Origin: Edolisoma coerulescens
Lineage: Eukaryota; Chordata; Aves; Passeriformes; Campephagidae
Reading direction: 5' to 3'
DNA length: 64,000 nucleotides
Assembly: GCA_013397115.1 (NCBI GenBank)
Contig: VWZW01007171.1
Location: forward strand, 748,661 to 812,660
Shown here: one piece after another, positions 39,385 to 52,000 of the stretch
Numbering within the stretch: position 1 is the stretch's first letter
Layout: every line of letters begins with the position of its first letter
Position numbers and translations under genes: made by a program
The notes under the pieces: generated by a model
What the model was told of the DNA's origin: nothing
The model's database searches: none
Seen by the model: the letters and a program-made list of their open reading frames with translations, nothing else

Positions 39385-42085
39385 CCTCTCCCCAGCTCCT
39401 CAGGGGCCTCACATACTTTGGTGTTTTCTTTTCATAAACCTCCTGCTAGGCAAGCAGCAGCTCTCTCTCTCTCAAGGAAGCAGAACTGGAATTGAGATTA
39501 ACCATAATAAAACCACATTTTATAGTGCATCAATGTTTTCAGAGGAACTGGGGAGTGAAATGGCTACATAGTCAAAGTGTCTTGCTGAGGCTCCCAGGAT
39601 GCAGTGAGTGTCCTTTCCTTCTAAAAACATTCAGGTAAATGTCAGTATCCTCTTTTTGCAAAAGCTTCTCATAGCCCCATCCCTTTGCTTGATGGTAGCT
39701 GCAGTGTTTGCCAGTGCAAACTCAGCCTTTTGACTGAGCTGTCATTCTCCATCATCCAGATAACACAGACATTTCTGTATTATAGACCCATTATTTGACA
39801 CTGAAGATACCAGTTTAATACATTAGCTAAAGGGATACTGAGAAGAGTATGTTGCCGTTAGCAGGGAATATTGGATGCTTTTGTCTTTGAAAAGTCCCAC
39901 TGGTCTTTCCTTTGTGAATGGCTGTAAATTGCTTACTGGAACTAAAATGCCACTTTTTGTCAAATTCTTTGTTGATCTTACCCACGAGATACATAGAAAC
40001 AGTTGATTAAATCACTTGGTGGTTTTCTCTGTCTAACACAGACAGATGAGCCTCTCAGCATATGCATTTAGGATTCTTTAAAAATAGGTGAGAGATGAGC
40101 TTTTCATACAGAGTTAAGTGTTGTCTATCCTTTTTTTGAAAGGCATTAACATACTTTAAGACAGACTTTTATTATTTTTCTAAAGCTATATAAAAGTTAG
40201 AGGTCCAGCTTGATTTAGTTGGACAAATGTCCTTCACAGGACATCCTTCCTAAAGAGAGAAATCGGCTGTCTTTTGGAGGTGTCTCCTCTGTATTTCTGG
40301 AGCTAATTTAAACTCTTAACCTAGATGGCTAATTTAACTAGTGTCCCAGTTTTAAGGTCATTATAGTTAGGTGAGGTGATACCCACCAAAGCCTGCAAAA
40401 TCTTTCAGTAATTTTCTTCCTTCAGGCATTTTCTCCCTTTTAATTTTGCAGGACAGGTAAATTCTAAGGAACATCTTGGTTTTAGAGAATCCAGAGATTA
40501 TGATATTGCTTGCAAAAGCAAGACAAAAGAGAAGAATAATGCTGACTTCTTTTATCTCACTCCTAAACCTCCTAGTAAGCATACACTTGTTTGGTAGTGG
40601 GAGTCACTTTGGATCCACTTCCATTCCTCAGATAATGGCAGTGCAAAACCTGAAGAGGATATTAATCCTTTTTACACCACTAGAAGTGGTAAAGCATTCA
40701 AATTTGCACTGAAAATTGAGATGAGGTAAAAGATGAGACATTCTGTAAATATAAACCCTTTAAAATAAAATACTACAGATGACATAAAAGTATAAAAATT
40801 GTTACTGACATGAATAATTCACTAAGTATTGAATGGTATAAGTCACCAACTAATGTGTATTACATGCCATTTAATAGTGGATGTATCTGAAGAAATATGG
40901 AAATTGGAATACTTTAATAACTTTATATATGAAAGATGATGAGACTGCCTAAATGATTAAGAGGAAGATATGTTATAATGAACTAAAGCCACTCGAGTGT
41001 AAGGTAATTTTAATTCAAATCTCCATCTGCTTATGTATAATTAAGACTCATTTAACAAGTTAATGCCTAACAGAGAGAACTGATAAGTTTGGTATTAAAG
41101 AGCTTAAGAGAAGTAAATTAAACTGTCGAGTTTGAAGAGCTTTCATTTGAATTCCCTGTACCTAACCCAAACATAATCTTCCAGGTGCATTTCTTTACCC
41201 TGACTATGCAGCCAGGTCCCAAATTTGGGGAGAAAAAGGAGGTGAAAACCAGAATATCTTTGTTCTATTTTCATTTTAGATATCATGTCAAATCAGGAGT
41301 TTGACAGCATCTTTGCTCATATGAATATTTATACTATTCAATCTGCTCTCCATATAGTGTCCATACACCATTAAGAAGGAATTTTGCATTCCATCAGAAA
41401 AATTTATACATTGCAGATATTGCCAATGGGGTTAAATAACTTATGAAAATAAGAGGATTTCCTTTGATGTGCACAGAAAGTAATATTTTCATCAGTGGTA
41501 AATGTTATGTGTTATTCACCCACAACTTTTTCTTTCAGTCTTTCTCCAAGTATCTTTCCTGCAAGGTCCAGTAGTCAAAACAGTGGCTTCAACCTTTTCA
41601 TCTTTCATCATGCAATTTTAATTTTCATCTTCTGGCTTCTTATCCACTGTCAAGATGAGAGTTTCCTGTATTTAATTCATACTTAAAATTGTCTGCGCTT
41701 TCAATTTTTTTTTGTCACTGGAGCCAGACATCAGCTTTGATATGCTCCTAGTGCTCAGGAATAAGTGAGATACTTTTGGGAATGTATTGGAAGAACAAAT
41801 ACCACAGTATGTCTAATGCTTATGGCAGTGCAGATGCTCCCAAGTGATGACAAAGTATTAAGGCCATGAGGTTTGCTGCCCAACACCCAATCTCAATAAA
41901 TGACTAACATAGACACTGCATTAATTGAAGTTTACTGTTTTGTTCCTGGGCCAAAACAGACTTTAGCATCATTCTGCTTTAGTATCAGTCTAAGTGCAGG
42001 AAAAATAGGGACTAAATTGTTTAAAATCTGTTAAAGAGTAGAACCAATGTCTTACTTCTCAAATTGAGTTTTGGGCAATGGAGGT

Positions 42086-42115
42086 CCTTAAAATTCACCA
42101 CCTTAAAATTCACAA
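42086..42115. repeat. 15-bp tandem duplication
   Basis: The unit CCTTAAAATTCACCA is followed directly by CCTTAAAATTCACAA, two copies with one difference. Confidence 0.9.
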
Positions 42116-42571
42116 AATTCAACTGAATACCTCTTTGTGTATATATACACAGATTAACACAATTCACTGTTTGTAGCAAGTCTCTTCATTATAAAAGCAT
42201 TTGGGTTAATATGCATTTTTGTATGTTACTGTATCTCACAAATAAGTGAGCATATGTTTTAAAAGGTCTTCCTTTCCTCCAACATTTAAAAATGCACTCT
42301 GTACTGAGACATCACCAAAGTCATTTGCAGCACTTCAGTAGAATGAACTTCAAGTGGCATAGGAAATGTGCCAAATGAACCAAACCACCTAAATTGACTA
42401 CAGATGAAAACTTACTGTTACAGTCAGACAAAGGTCTCCGCTTGTGTTGATAAGCTGATCTATGAGAAAAGAAATTGCTTCTTTTAGTGAAGTCCTTGGA
42501 GAGCCAGTGCAATGTGAGTTTAGACAGCCAGGAAATTAAAATTTTAAACCAAAATTTAAAATCCGAATGCC

Positions 42572-42595
42572 AAAAAAAAAAAAAAGAAAAAAAAA
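42572..42595 (+). repeat. A-rich low-complexity tract
   Basis: Two A runs are separated by one G. It is plain low complexity. Confidence 0.9.
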
Positions 42596-44115
42596 GTCAG
42601 AAGCTCATACCTACACCATGAACTAGTCTGGATGAGGAGGAAGACAGCATCTTTGTGAAACATTGCTGATGGCCCTTCCCTGGTACCTGAGCATATCCCA
42701 GAACACATTGCAACCTCCTGGATGACACCGTCAAGTTATAGCTTTTTGTATGCCAGAAGGATATCTTTGTTTTGGGACATCTTTGTACATTTCCTGAAGA
42801 AAGAAGTTATCAGTAGGGAATATTGGCATGAGACAGACTAATTAGTGAGTAAGGACTCAGTCCCTCCCCAGAGTGTAGTGCCTGTGAAAAGCAGCACATA
42901 CATTTTACTTTACAGCTCAGTTGTAAGCAATATGCCTGTAGCTCAGCCCCACTACCCACAGCTGTCACAACCAGGGTGGTATATGAGTATACAAGACAAT
43001 CCTTTCTTCCTTCGAGCTCCATCTAAGAAACCTTTACAGTAGAGAAATTTCACTTCTTAACATCGCAGGCATTGAGGTTCTGAACCTCTACACAAATGCC
43101 ATTTTTTCCTGGCTCAGAACCAGACGAATTGGGCGAGGGAAGCTAAGATCCTTAATCGCCAGGAAGGGGAAAAGCTGCACATAGCTGAAGGCTCTGACAG
43201 TGAGAGGTGGACCCTTTTCCCAGAAGGACAGGAACCCACTCACTCCCGAGAAGAGCCTAGGGAATATATACTTGAGCCGGCTGCCTTGCCAGGTGCATCC
43301 CAAATCCCAGGTTACACCTTGTCTCAGAGGTGTCATCCAAAACCCCTGCATTGTACATGTAGTAGCTGACATTAGAGTAAGATTAACAACATCTGAAAAT
43401 CTGGGCAATATCTATACAAGTCTTACAAATGCAGCAATTGCCATGCTGCATTTGCCATGCAAGCACATGGAATGCTCTTCTTTAAACAGAGAAGTATGTT
43501 TCAGAGCAAAGGCATTTAAAGATAAAAAAACCTGCTCATGATCCGTCTGCAATATCCTTTCTCCTCCTCCAGGTATTAGCCAACGGGCCTCTCTGAGTGG
43601 AACAGCACCAGGTTTCTGACAGCTGCTCTGTGTTGCTGTAGCCAAATGCCAGCCCCTACACCTTCATCTTATCCTCATTCTTGAAAAGCATTTAAAGCTC
43701 TGAAAAAGCAGTGGGTCCATAAAATGGATATTAACAGAGCACTTAGCACATACATGTTTGTGATCAGCAGTTTAAAAGGTTAAGAAACCAAATAAAACCT
43801 GGGGCAATTCCAGCTTTGAATCAGGAAGTATTTTAGCATCAATGCCATGTCATGAAAAAAGGGTGCTATTCTATAAGCAAGAAGTGGAAGTAGAAAATTA
43901 AATTAGTTAAACAAAAACAAAAGAAAGAAGTTAAGCATCATGATATTAATGAATAATTGAATCCCTGTGAGTCCAGAAAGTGTAACGCTAAAGTTGTTGT
44001 ATCATCTCTTGTGAGGTTGTTGTGCCCTCTCACAGGACAATGTATCAAGCACAGACTAGATTTCATCTCTGACTGCTTGTGTTCAATTCAAATAATGTTA
44101 CCAGTCTCTTTCTTT

Positions 44116-44129
44116 AAAAAAAAAAAAAA
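44116..44129 (+). repeat. A14 tract
   Basis: Uninterrupted A run after a CTTTCTTT stretch. No retroposed body is recognised. Confidence 0.9.
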
Positions 44130-46254
44130 TCTCATGCAGGTCTAGTTTATTGTCATGATCATACCCTTTTCCCTTTCAGGATATTTACATTGGAGAGGAT
44201 GGTTCGGGGATCCCACAGATTTTAACCTTACTTATGGTGAGTAGTGCTCCTAAATCAGTTGGCAATGCAGCTGTCAAATGGCACAAGCATTTTTACAAGG
44301 CCATTTTGTTGGCTTCATAGGAAAAATTAACTCCCACTGGTCTCAGCTGGGTAGCAGTGTCGGGGGGAGGATGAGTGGGACATTAACTCCTTTCCCAGCA
44401 GTGATGTGGCCATGGTAACATACCCATGCAGCTACTCTTCCCTGACTTTTGCTCTTTATCTCAAAGCAATCCTGCTAAGCAAGATCTGGTCTTGGTCTGG
44501 TTGGAAAGTATTTTTATGTTCTTTCACAGGAAAAAAGTTCTCAACAGACAAGTTTTTAAAGATTTATGACAACATAAAAAGCATGTTGTTCCTTCTCTTT
44601 TAATTTGCCTTGGTGCTAAAATGTTATTTTCCTCAGTAAAAATTATGACTTTTTAAAAAAGTATATGCAGGAATAAACTGCATTTGGGATGTCAGCATTG
44701 GATTTCACTGATACAAAACTGCTGGAATGAGAGAATGCAATGCTGAGTCCTGCCCTGCAGAGAAACCAGCTGAGAGCAGTGAACAGTAAAACACTGGCCT
44801 GCCATTCAGCCCCTGTGTACCAGCACCCTGGGTGGCCTTGCAGCCCTGCTCTGGGGCTGCGTGGTTATCTTCCTGCTAGCAGGAATGATCAAGGCATTTC
44901 ATCAGGCAAAAATTAATACTTCTCCCCAAAACTGCCCAGGGAAAAAGGGCAATGACACTTAATAACTGCATTTGAGAAAAAAGGAGAGAAAACTGTGGGC
45001 TGCTCCTAACTGCCCAGATTAAGGATTAGGTAGGGACATGATATTTCAGCAGGTAAAGAAAAAAGAAGGTGCTCTGGCAGGTATCTGCTGAGCTAGAAAC
45101 CACATCATGTGTGCTACCGACAGAATCACTATATCACCTCTTGGTTTTCTCTTTTGTCTTACTAGATTTTGACAGATCACCCCAGATTTGGACATATTTT
45201 CATTTACAGCCTATTAGTATACTATAAATATTGTTTATTGTTTATTCATTTCTCTAATTATTATCTATTACTTAGCTCCTCTCCTCCCCTCCACTTAGAG
45301 TCTCCACCCCACTCCCTCCAGTTAGGACTTTTCTCTAATTAGACATGGATTTTCCTACTTTTATTTCTCAGTGATGAAATAATGACATTTTCTGAAGATT
45401 CATGTTGTTCTCTGAATTTGAGTGTCACACTAACTTGACGGGAGCTCTGAGTCGTGATATAATAATGGGAAAAAATCAGTAAGTACTGTATCAAAGGGAA
45501 AGACATAACAGTAGCCATTGCCTTGAGCTGATAGCAGCTGAACTCTGATTAGGAAGGAGACCTGTGTTTGAGTGTGATTACTGGAATGCAGTGAGGAAAA
45601 CAGCCAGACCTCTGTGCTTTGATGTCCCCAGAAGAATGTGTACCTTCCTGGATAACTTAGGTTGGTCAAAGACAATTCCTACGCTCAGCTGGAGAGACAA
45701 TCTGGTATCAGTCCCTTGAAGCAATACAGTATCACCCTATGATCCTTCCTGGTTAGGGATTCCACACTTTTTCTAATTTAACAGTGGAGGTGTTTTTCAT
45801 TGAGCCTGAACAGCTGTATGTTTAGTGAGGATTTAGCACGATGCCTCCCTGAGTCTGGAGAATTTTCTGATTATCAAACTGTGAACTGTCAGTGGCATAA
45901 TTTTCCTACATACTTGGAGAGCAGTGTTCTTACTGTATTTACATGCCTGGAGATGCAAAGAGCACTGCCAATGTCAACAAATGCCAAGATTGGTTAAATA
46001 ACAAAGGAATGATTCCCAGAATTAGGTAGTTTGGAAATACTGTAATGTGCCCTTCTGCAACTTTAAGCATATCTTTTAAAGCCTGATGCCAAGTGACTTC
46101 AGCACCTAATCCTGCTATGGAAAGCACTACAATCAGTTAGGAACTGCTGTGAGTCATGCACAGGGACAAGAAAACGGAGCTATTAGGCCAGGTCTTCAAC
46201 CCCACTGACGGCCGAAGACTAGTCATTTCAGCTTGCTGTAACTCACTGGGCTGC

Positions 46255-46269
46255 CAGCAGCAGCAGCAG
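46255..46269 (+). repeat. (CAG)5 trinucleotide repeat
   Basis: Five tandem CAG units about 600 bp beyond the probable PDZRN4 3' end. Not within a supported gene. Confidence 0.9.
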
Positions 46270-46856
46270 CTCAGAAGATGCTCCAGTGGCAGTTAAGGTG
46301 CCTCTGCTGCATGGAGAGTCAGGGACTCCATCAAGCACCCAGATAGCAAGTTGCCATTGCTCTTGAGCTCCAGCCACCTCCCCCTGAGGCTCTTCTAAAA
46401 GACTTAGATGCTCCTCAACAATAATTCCACACCCTTAACTCAGTTGCTTTTCATTCTCTGTTTTCCTTAACTCACATTCTATGAAAATTCCATTGCTAGT
46501 TTTTCTTGCATGAGATTTAGTTCAAAGTTAGGCAAAAGCCGTGCTTATGTTTTGTATGTGTAGAACAAACAGCAAGCCCAGCCAGGGAGAGGAGTCGCTG
46601 CAATGAGTCATCTTACAACACAGTAATGTATCAATGAATCATTTAATTAACTAATAATAGCAGGTAAGGAAAAGCCAGAAAGGCCTACTCATTCTGTGTG
46701 TTCTGTAAAATTAAAAGCTAATTTATGAGAAATAGCCCACAGAACTGTGTCCTTTGTTCTTGAAATCTCTGTATGCTGTAAATACCTTGCACAGTGAAAT
46801 GACTTGTACTTAAAGGCAAATTCTCAATCTAAATAAAACAACGCTTGCCTTTTTTT

Positions 46857-47503
46857 TCTTAAAGATAAGCAATAATTTATTTCTCTTTCATCTTCACAAT
46901 TATCACATACTGCCCAGCTACGAGACCAATGCCACTACATAACACAGGAGAATTGTCCACCTACACTTTACTTGGACAAATACAATTACAGTTTACAGAT
47001 TAAATGTACTGTAAAATACGTAGTTGGAAAAATGTCATTCTTATCTATATGATGGGATGTGGCATATGATTTACGAACAGATTCAATCTAAGATGTACAA
47101 CTTTAAAACTTGTTAAGCCAAGGATACAGTATAAAGCATTTTGGTTTGGTATTGTACTGTTACTAAAGTAGAAAAAGCAAAATTAGGGAAATAAATCCAG
47201 ATCTTAAGTTACAGGATATGTGTTAGGTTAAGAAATTAATTGGCTTCTCCACTTTTTTTTTTGTTTTGCTTTTCTTTTCTATTTTTTTTCTACAAATGAA
47301 TAATATGAATATATTGCAGGATAAAGAAAGACTGCCAGATAAAGAAGGTACTGTTATATGAAAAACAAATGAAAAATACCAGGTCATTTTGCTTACAAAA
47401 AGATCAAACTATAAACAGTCCCAAAATATATAAAAATGCCACATTGAACGAGGCAATTGTACTCTACCTAAACTGGTAGTATACTCTCTGATAGAAGTTG
47501 TGT
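46857..47503 (-). other. PDZRN4: Probable PDZRN4 3' untranslated region
   Basis: This AT-rich sequence follows the TGA stop and runs about 650 bases to the first well-placed polyadenylation signal. It has a long purine-rich run on the transcript strand (47251-47290, T/C-rich on the plus strand) and several AT-rich stretches. No other gene overlaps it. The end is inferred from the signal alone; a longer alternative UTR using a weaker downstream signal cannot be excluded. Confidence 0.55.
46876..46881 (-). terminator. Probable PDZRN4 polyadenylation signal (AATAAA)
   Basis: TTTATT on the plus strand reads AATAAA on the transcript strand, about 625 bases after the stop codon. An A-rich stretch that could hold the cleavage site follows about 18-26 bases downstream. 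After that comes a G/T-rich stretch (GTTGTTTTATTT), as expected of a downstream element. This placement is inference; RNA 3' ends would settle it. Confidence 0.5.
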
Positions 47504-49030
47504 TCATACAGTAGTAACTGATAAAAAGGCATTGTGCACTCTTGTGCCATCTGGGGATTTAGCACCATGTGTCATCAGTTCTTGTATTGTCATCCAGTTG
47601 TCCAAGATTTTCTTGTTTCTCTTTTTCATCATCTTTTTGTGACTCAGTTCAATAATGTTGATTTCCTTTTTGCCCTCACTGCCGCTCTGTGGACTTTCCT
47701 TAAGACACTCCAGCCTGCTCCTCATCATGAACTCCCGCCGCCTCCTCTGCTCCTTAGCACGCACCAAATGCTGCTTCCGCTCTTCTTTGCTCCAGTAGCG
47801 ACCCATCTTCATCTCACTCATCGTATCATCATCTGTCGTCATCCCACTGCGCTCCTCTTTAATTTTTAAGGCACGTTCCTTCAGGATCCTGTCTCGAACT
47901 GGTCTCTTTGTGATGTACCTCGTCCCATCACTCCGTATTTTCACTTTCCATTCCATCTTGGGCTCCACACACTTCTGTGAGTCTTTGCACATGCTCACCA
48001 GGCTGAGCTGGCTTTGGGCATACTCCACAGCAGACTTCTGCTGGATCAGTTGCATATAGCTTTGATAATGCTTTGCATGAGCAGGTATGTTCCCATACCT
48101 GTAAGAAGAACTGTGATATGGAGACAAATAGGGAATGTGCTCGCTCCCTTGCCTTTCCTGGTCTGTGAATTTGCTGCTTTCTGATGCCAGCACTGTGTTC
48201 TCAGCAGCACTGTTTTGCTCAGTGGGTTTGGTTTTGGCTGAGGTTGTCTCCCTGTTGCTTTGTCCTGAGGATGACTGATTAGACACAATTGTGCTCCTCA
48301 GGTTTTTCCTGTTGGCTATGCTGATCACCCTCTGGAGAGAGTTATCAGGGGATCGTTCCACAGTCAGCGGAGTGCTCCTGCAGCTTTCAGCAGTGTTGTA
48401 GGCACTGGAGCTGTCCTTGTCAGACTTCTCAGGGTGCTCCATGATGTCATCCAGTTTGCCTCTTTGTACATCTATGCTAGTGTTATAATTCCTGAAACTT
48501 TCATCATGTAAAGCCCAAATGTCTCCATACTGATCTCTCACCTTTTGGAGCCGGTGAGCTTGCATAATATTCTGGCATTCGAGTTCAATGTTCCTCAGTT
48601 CCTCATTGAGTAGCTGCAGCTCATGCTCTACTCCATCTTGCTCTCTTCTGTTGCATTCTATCATGCTGCTCGAGTAATACAGATCATACTCCCCATGGTT
48701 TCGAATCTTGCACTTCAGTTCCAACAGCTGCCGAAACCTTTCACATTCCTCCTCTGGGTTTCCTATGAAATCAGATTCAATGTATTCCCCAGACACAAAG
48801 CTTTCATTGCACTGGAGCTCAACACTGCCTAATGTATCCTGGCTGTGCCCCAGATCCCTTTTGCTCTGCAGGGTAGCACTGTTCTGCTCCTCAGTTGCAT
48901 TTTCTTGCTCTGAGCTCTCATCATTACGGAGACTTTCATCTGTAGGTCCCACCCCACTGTCCTTCTCTTGATTGTTGGATGATGAGGTTGCAGTGTCTGT
49001 AGTGCCATCTTCCTCTTCATGTTTCTTTGG
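47504..49030 (-). CDS. PDZRN4: PDZRN4 last coding exon: LNX3-homology C-terminal region and PDZ-ligand tail
   Basis: This exon has 508 codons plus a TGA stop at 47506-47504. It opens with PKKHEEEDG directly after a T-rich acceptor (TTTTTTTAG), so translation enters from the exon upstream; the apparent start at 48952 is only a GTG valine codon inside the exon. In order (exon numbering): an acidic, Ser/Asn-rich stretch (1-80); a predicted coiled coil around residues 133-163 (ELQLLNEELRNIELE core); a Ser/Thr-rich, probably disordered stretch (about 195-300); a YMQLIQQKSAVEYAQSQL helix; then a very basic region (about 355-475) with KEERKQHL, RRRREFMMR and KKMMKKRNKK. The protein ends LSVTTV, a class I PDZ-binding motif. 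The C-terminal third appears nearly identical to mammalian PDZRN4 as remembered, while the Ser/Thr-rich middle is more diverged. No internal stop or frameshift is seen. Confidence 0.95.
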   Translation of the reverse strand, partial: PKKHEEEDGTTDTATSSSNNQEKDSGVGPTDESLRNDESSEQENATEEQNSATLQSKRDLGHSQDTLGSVELQCNESFVSGEYIESDFIGNPEEECERFRQLLELKCKIRNHGEYDLYYSSSMIECNRREQDGVEHELQLLNEELRNIELECQNIMQAHRLQKVRDQYGDIWALHDESFRNYNTSIDVQRGKLDDIMEHPEKSDKDSSSAYNTAESCRSTPLTVERSPDNSLQRVISIANRKNLRSTIVSNQSSSGQSNRETTSAKTKPTEQNSAAENTVLASESSKFTDQERQGSEHIPYLSPYHSSSYRYGNIPAHAKHYQSYMQLIQQKSAVEYAQSQLSLVSMCKDSQKCVEPKMEWKVKIRSDGTRYITKRPVRDRILKERALKIKEERSGMTTDDDTMSEMKMGRYWSKEERKQHLVRAKEQRRRREFMMRSRLECLKESPQSGSEGKKEINIIELSHKKMMKKRNKKILDNWMTIQELMTHGAKSPDGTRVHNAFLSVTTV

Positions 49031-52000
49031 CTAAAAAAATGAGTAAACCAAAATGATTATCAAATGCAGCCCATATTATAAGAGAAGATTTTCCAGCTCC
49101 GTTTTGCTTAAACAGCTGGGATCTGATTTAAGCTGAATTAAAACAGATCACTAAACAGCAGTCCTAGTGCTCATAGCTTTTAAATATTTCTAAGAGTCAT
49201 GCTGTGGTTTCCATACTGAGAAAAGCAAGTGAATTACAGTACTAGTGACATAGCTTCTAAAGTCCGGAAAGAAATATTTCCCTCTCTAGCTAAGCTATCT
49301 CTTTGCAGTGCTTAAAGACAATGATCACCAGATGGTGAGCTGGTTTGGATTCTGGATTATGGCCAGAAACTGGTGGAGCTGAGATCTTCCCAAACTTGAG
49401 AGAAAGCTTCAGTACTGGTATCACCTCAAACAAACAAGTAAGCAGCCAATCAAGCAATGATTAGTACCACCTAACAGGGTGCAAAAAGACTACTGTTTCT
49501 TTTTTTAAACAGTGAACTATTATTTGCTCCATTGCACCCTCCATGGCCTTCTCCTACACTTCTTGTGTTCAGCAGCCTTTTTCTGAAAAAGTGTTCATTT
49601 TGAATCCTAGGGTTTTGCTCAGAAGGACCTCAATCCATTTCATCCCTGGAAACTCTTTTTGAAAACTCATTTATTTCCATTGTTAGAGTTTATGTTCCTA
49701 AAAAATAAAAACAGTCTTTCAATATTAAGTGTAGAACAACACTGAATGCTTTGCCATGGGCATAATGTCAAGCTTTTTGGCTGTTGATTAGCACTCCACT
49801 CATTGTACCTCACCTATTTATAATCTCAACCTATTTATGTTCCATAGAACGTGAGATAATGCTTCTCTAAAGAGACAGACATTTTATTTTTCAAACCAGA
49901 TACACAAAGAATCACACAGGGTCCAATTTATATGACCAAGTACCTAAGTGCACGTAGTACCAACCAAACACCATGTCTCTTTTAGGAGGTATAGTTGCAT
50001 AATTATGGATAATGACTGTAACAATCAAGAGAGAAAAAAGGTAGAGTGCACCCAGTGAAAGGAAACAAACTCAAAGAGGCCACTGTCATAATTCCCTTCT
50101 TATCTACTTTGACAAACAGTAAAACAGAATGAAAATGTGTCTCGTATGTCATCCCTTCTCCTCTCTTCATGTGCAGCTCATGATCATATACCCTTCATCT
50201 GGTTTCCTTTCTTCAACTGTTAGGAAAAAATAATGGCCTAATGTCAGAAAACCAAAAATAACCTCCACCTCCAATTCAGTGTAAGAGTGGAATAAAGCAA
50301 ATATTGAAAGAAACGCACCACCAGGAGAATTTAGTGTCTGTGAGAAACTAGTTAAAAATTTCTGAGATGATGTCTTAATGGATTTAGGTTTCATTTAGGT
50401 TTTTTAAATTTAGTATCTTTCTAGTTCACCCCCTTCAGGTGAGTGCCACTACATATGCTATTCTGTTCCCTTCTCTCACCTTCTCTGGAGCTGCTGCAGC
50501 TTGTCTTGACCTTTCAGCAGAAAAGTGACTCCAGCCTGGGTAGCTTACACTTCACCCAGCCACTGCAATGTGCAATCCATATTTCTCACTGCTCTGGAAA
50601 ATATTTAATTACTGACAAGAGGGAGGACAGCTCCTCCAGACAACAGGAGGGCAGTGCTGCAGAACAGTCAGGAATCTGGGTGCCTGTTCCAAATGCAGGG
50701 CTCCATTCACATGACCAAGCAAGGAGGGTCAGGATCTGCTATTTGACTCTGAGAGTGTTATAACACAATTTGCATCTAGATGATTAAAACTCCGAAGAGG
50801 ATGGCTTATCCATGATGTGTTAGCACAGTTATACAGCTTACAGGAGCAGAGCTTCATGATGCTTCCTCTGATGTCTTCTGCATGGTACTACACCACTAAA
50901 ACATATATTTGAGCACTTCTAAAAAAAACCACTAAATGAGGCTATTTGTATAGGTGTTGGGAAGAGACTTTACAGTTGAGGCCCATGCAATCAACACTTT
51001 CAGAACTGGTAGCTCTTATTTTCCACACCACTATTATCAATCATTTAAACTTTGCTTCTTCAACTTCAACTTGATTTATACTGTCTGAATATAATACACT
51101 GCCATCTACTCAAGTTACAGTATCTAGAATTTACATGCACACACAAAAGATGTAAGCAAAGCAAAGCCCATCTTTTGAGTCAAGTAGAAACCAGATGAGT
51201 GGGATTGATCTGATGAAATATAATCTGTCTATAGCACAGGCATCTGAATATCAGATAGTCACTTAGGGTTCCCTCAGGAAAAAACAAGCACTTATACAAT
51301 CAGATTCTTCTCAAACTAAAGCAGACATCCATATCACATTAAATTTTTCCCCAGTATGTGGATACTTGCAGCTAAGTCAATTAAGAAAATGGAAAGTAAT
51401 ACAGATATTTATTGTACTGCATGTTTTTGAGATATATTTTATTAAAAAATCCATTGTGACTCAAGTAAAGCAGCCCCTGGCATTTCTGTCCTGGACATTT
51501 CATGCTTGTCAGAGCTCCTAAACATGTGCAGGTTGAGCAGTCTTTTACAGCATGAGCCAATTTTAATTTTATTTTGAAAGATAACAAGCCTAATTCCACG
51601 TTACATCCCTTCTGAAAAACAAGAGTTCAGTGTGTTGCTTTTTCTGGTGTTATCTATTATCTATTTCAAACAAAGTGTTTGTTTTCAACCATACATTGTC
51701 AATCTCTTCTACAATTACTTCTGTTTGAAATACCAAAGGGCTCCTTAGGCCTCATCTTTGTAGTGAGAACTCAGATAATGAGAAGGCAAACCCAGCGGTG
51801 CGTACAATCAAGCAATAAACGAACCTCAAAAGATTCTGCATTTCAGCTCCAGCAAGCATTCCTGCCTATAAAATGGCTAATCTTGCAGGAATTCAGGCAC
51901 TGTTCTATTCTCATTTTGCAATTTATGATGTATACGGGGACTCAAAACCCAGACTGCTACTAAAGTCTGAATGTAGTAAGATTCAGTTGAAGGCACTGAC

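Larger units (their letters stand above)
39385..46856. other. Intergenic sequence downstream of PDZRN4
   Basis: AT-rich sequence with A tracts (42572, 44116), a 15-bp duplication (42086) and a CAG repeat (46255). A GC-richer patch at 43090-43350 carries overlapping opposite-strand frames and a TATATA string. I could not match it to an LTR or gene. Confidence 0.6.

Noticed and set aside
48829..49020. Separate small minus-strand frame and the apparent start codon at 48952
   Set aside because: The frame is a shifted reading of the PDZRN4 last exon. The supposed start at 48952 is an internal GTG valine codon; translation enters from the upstream exon at 49030.
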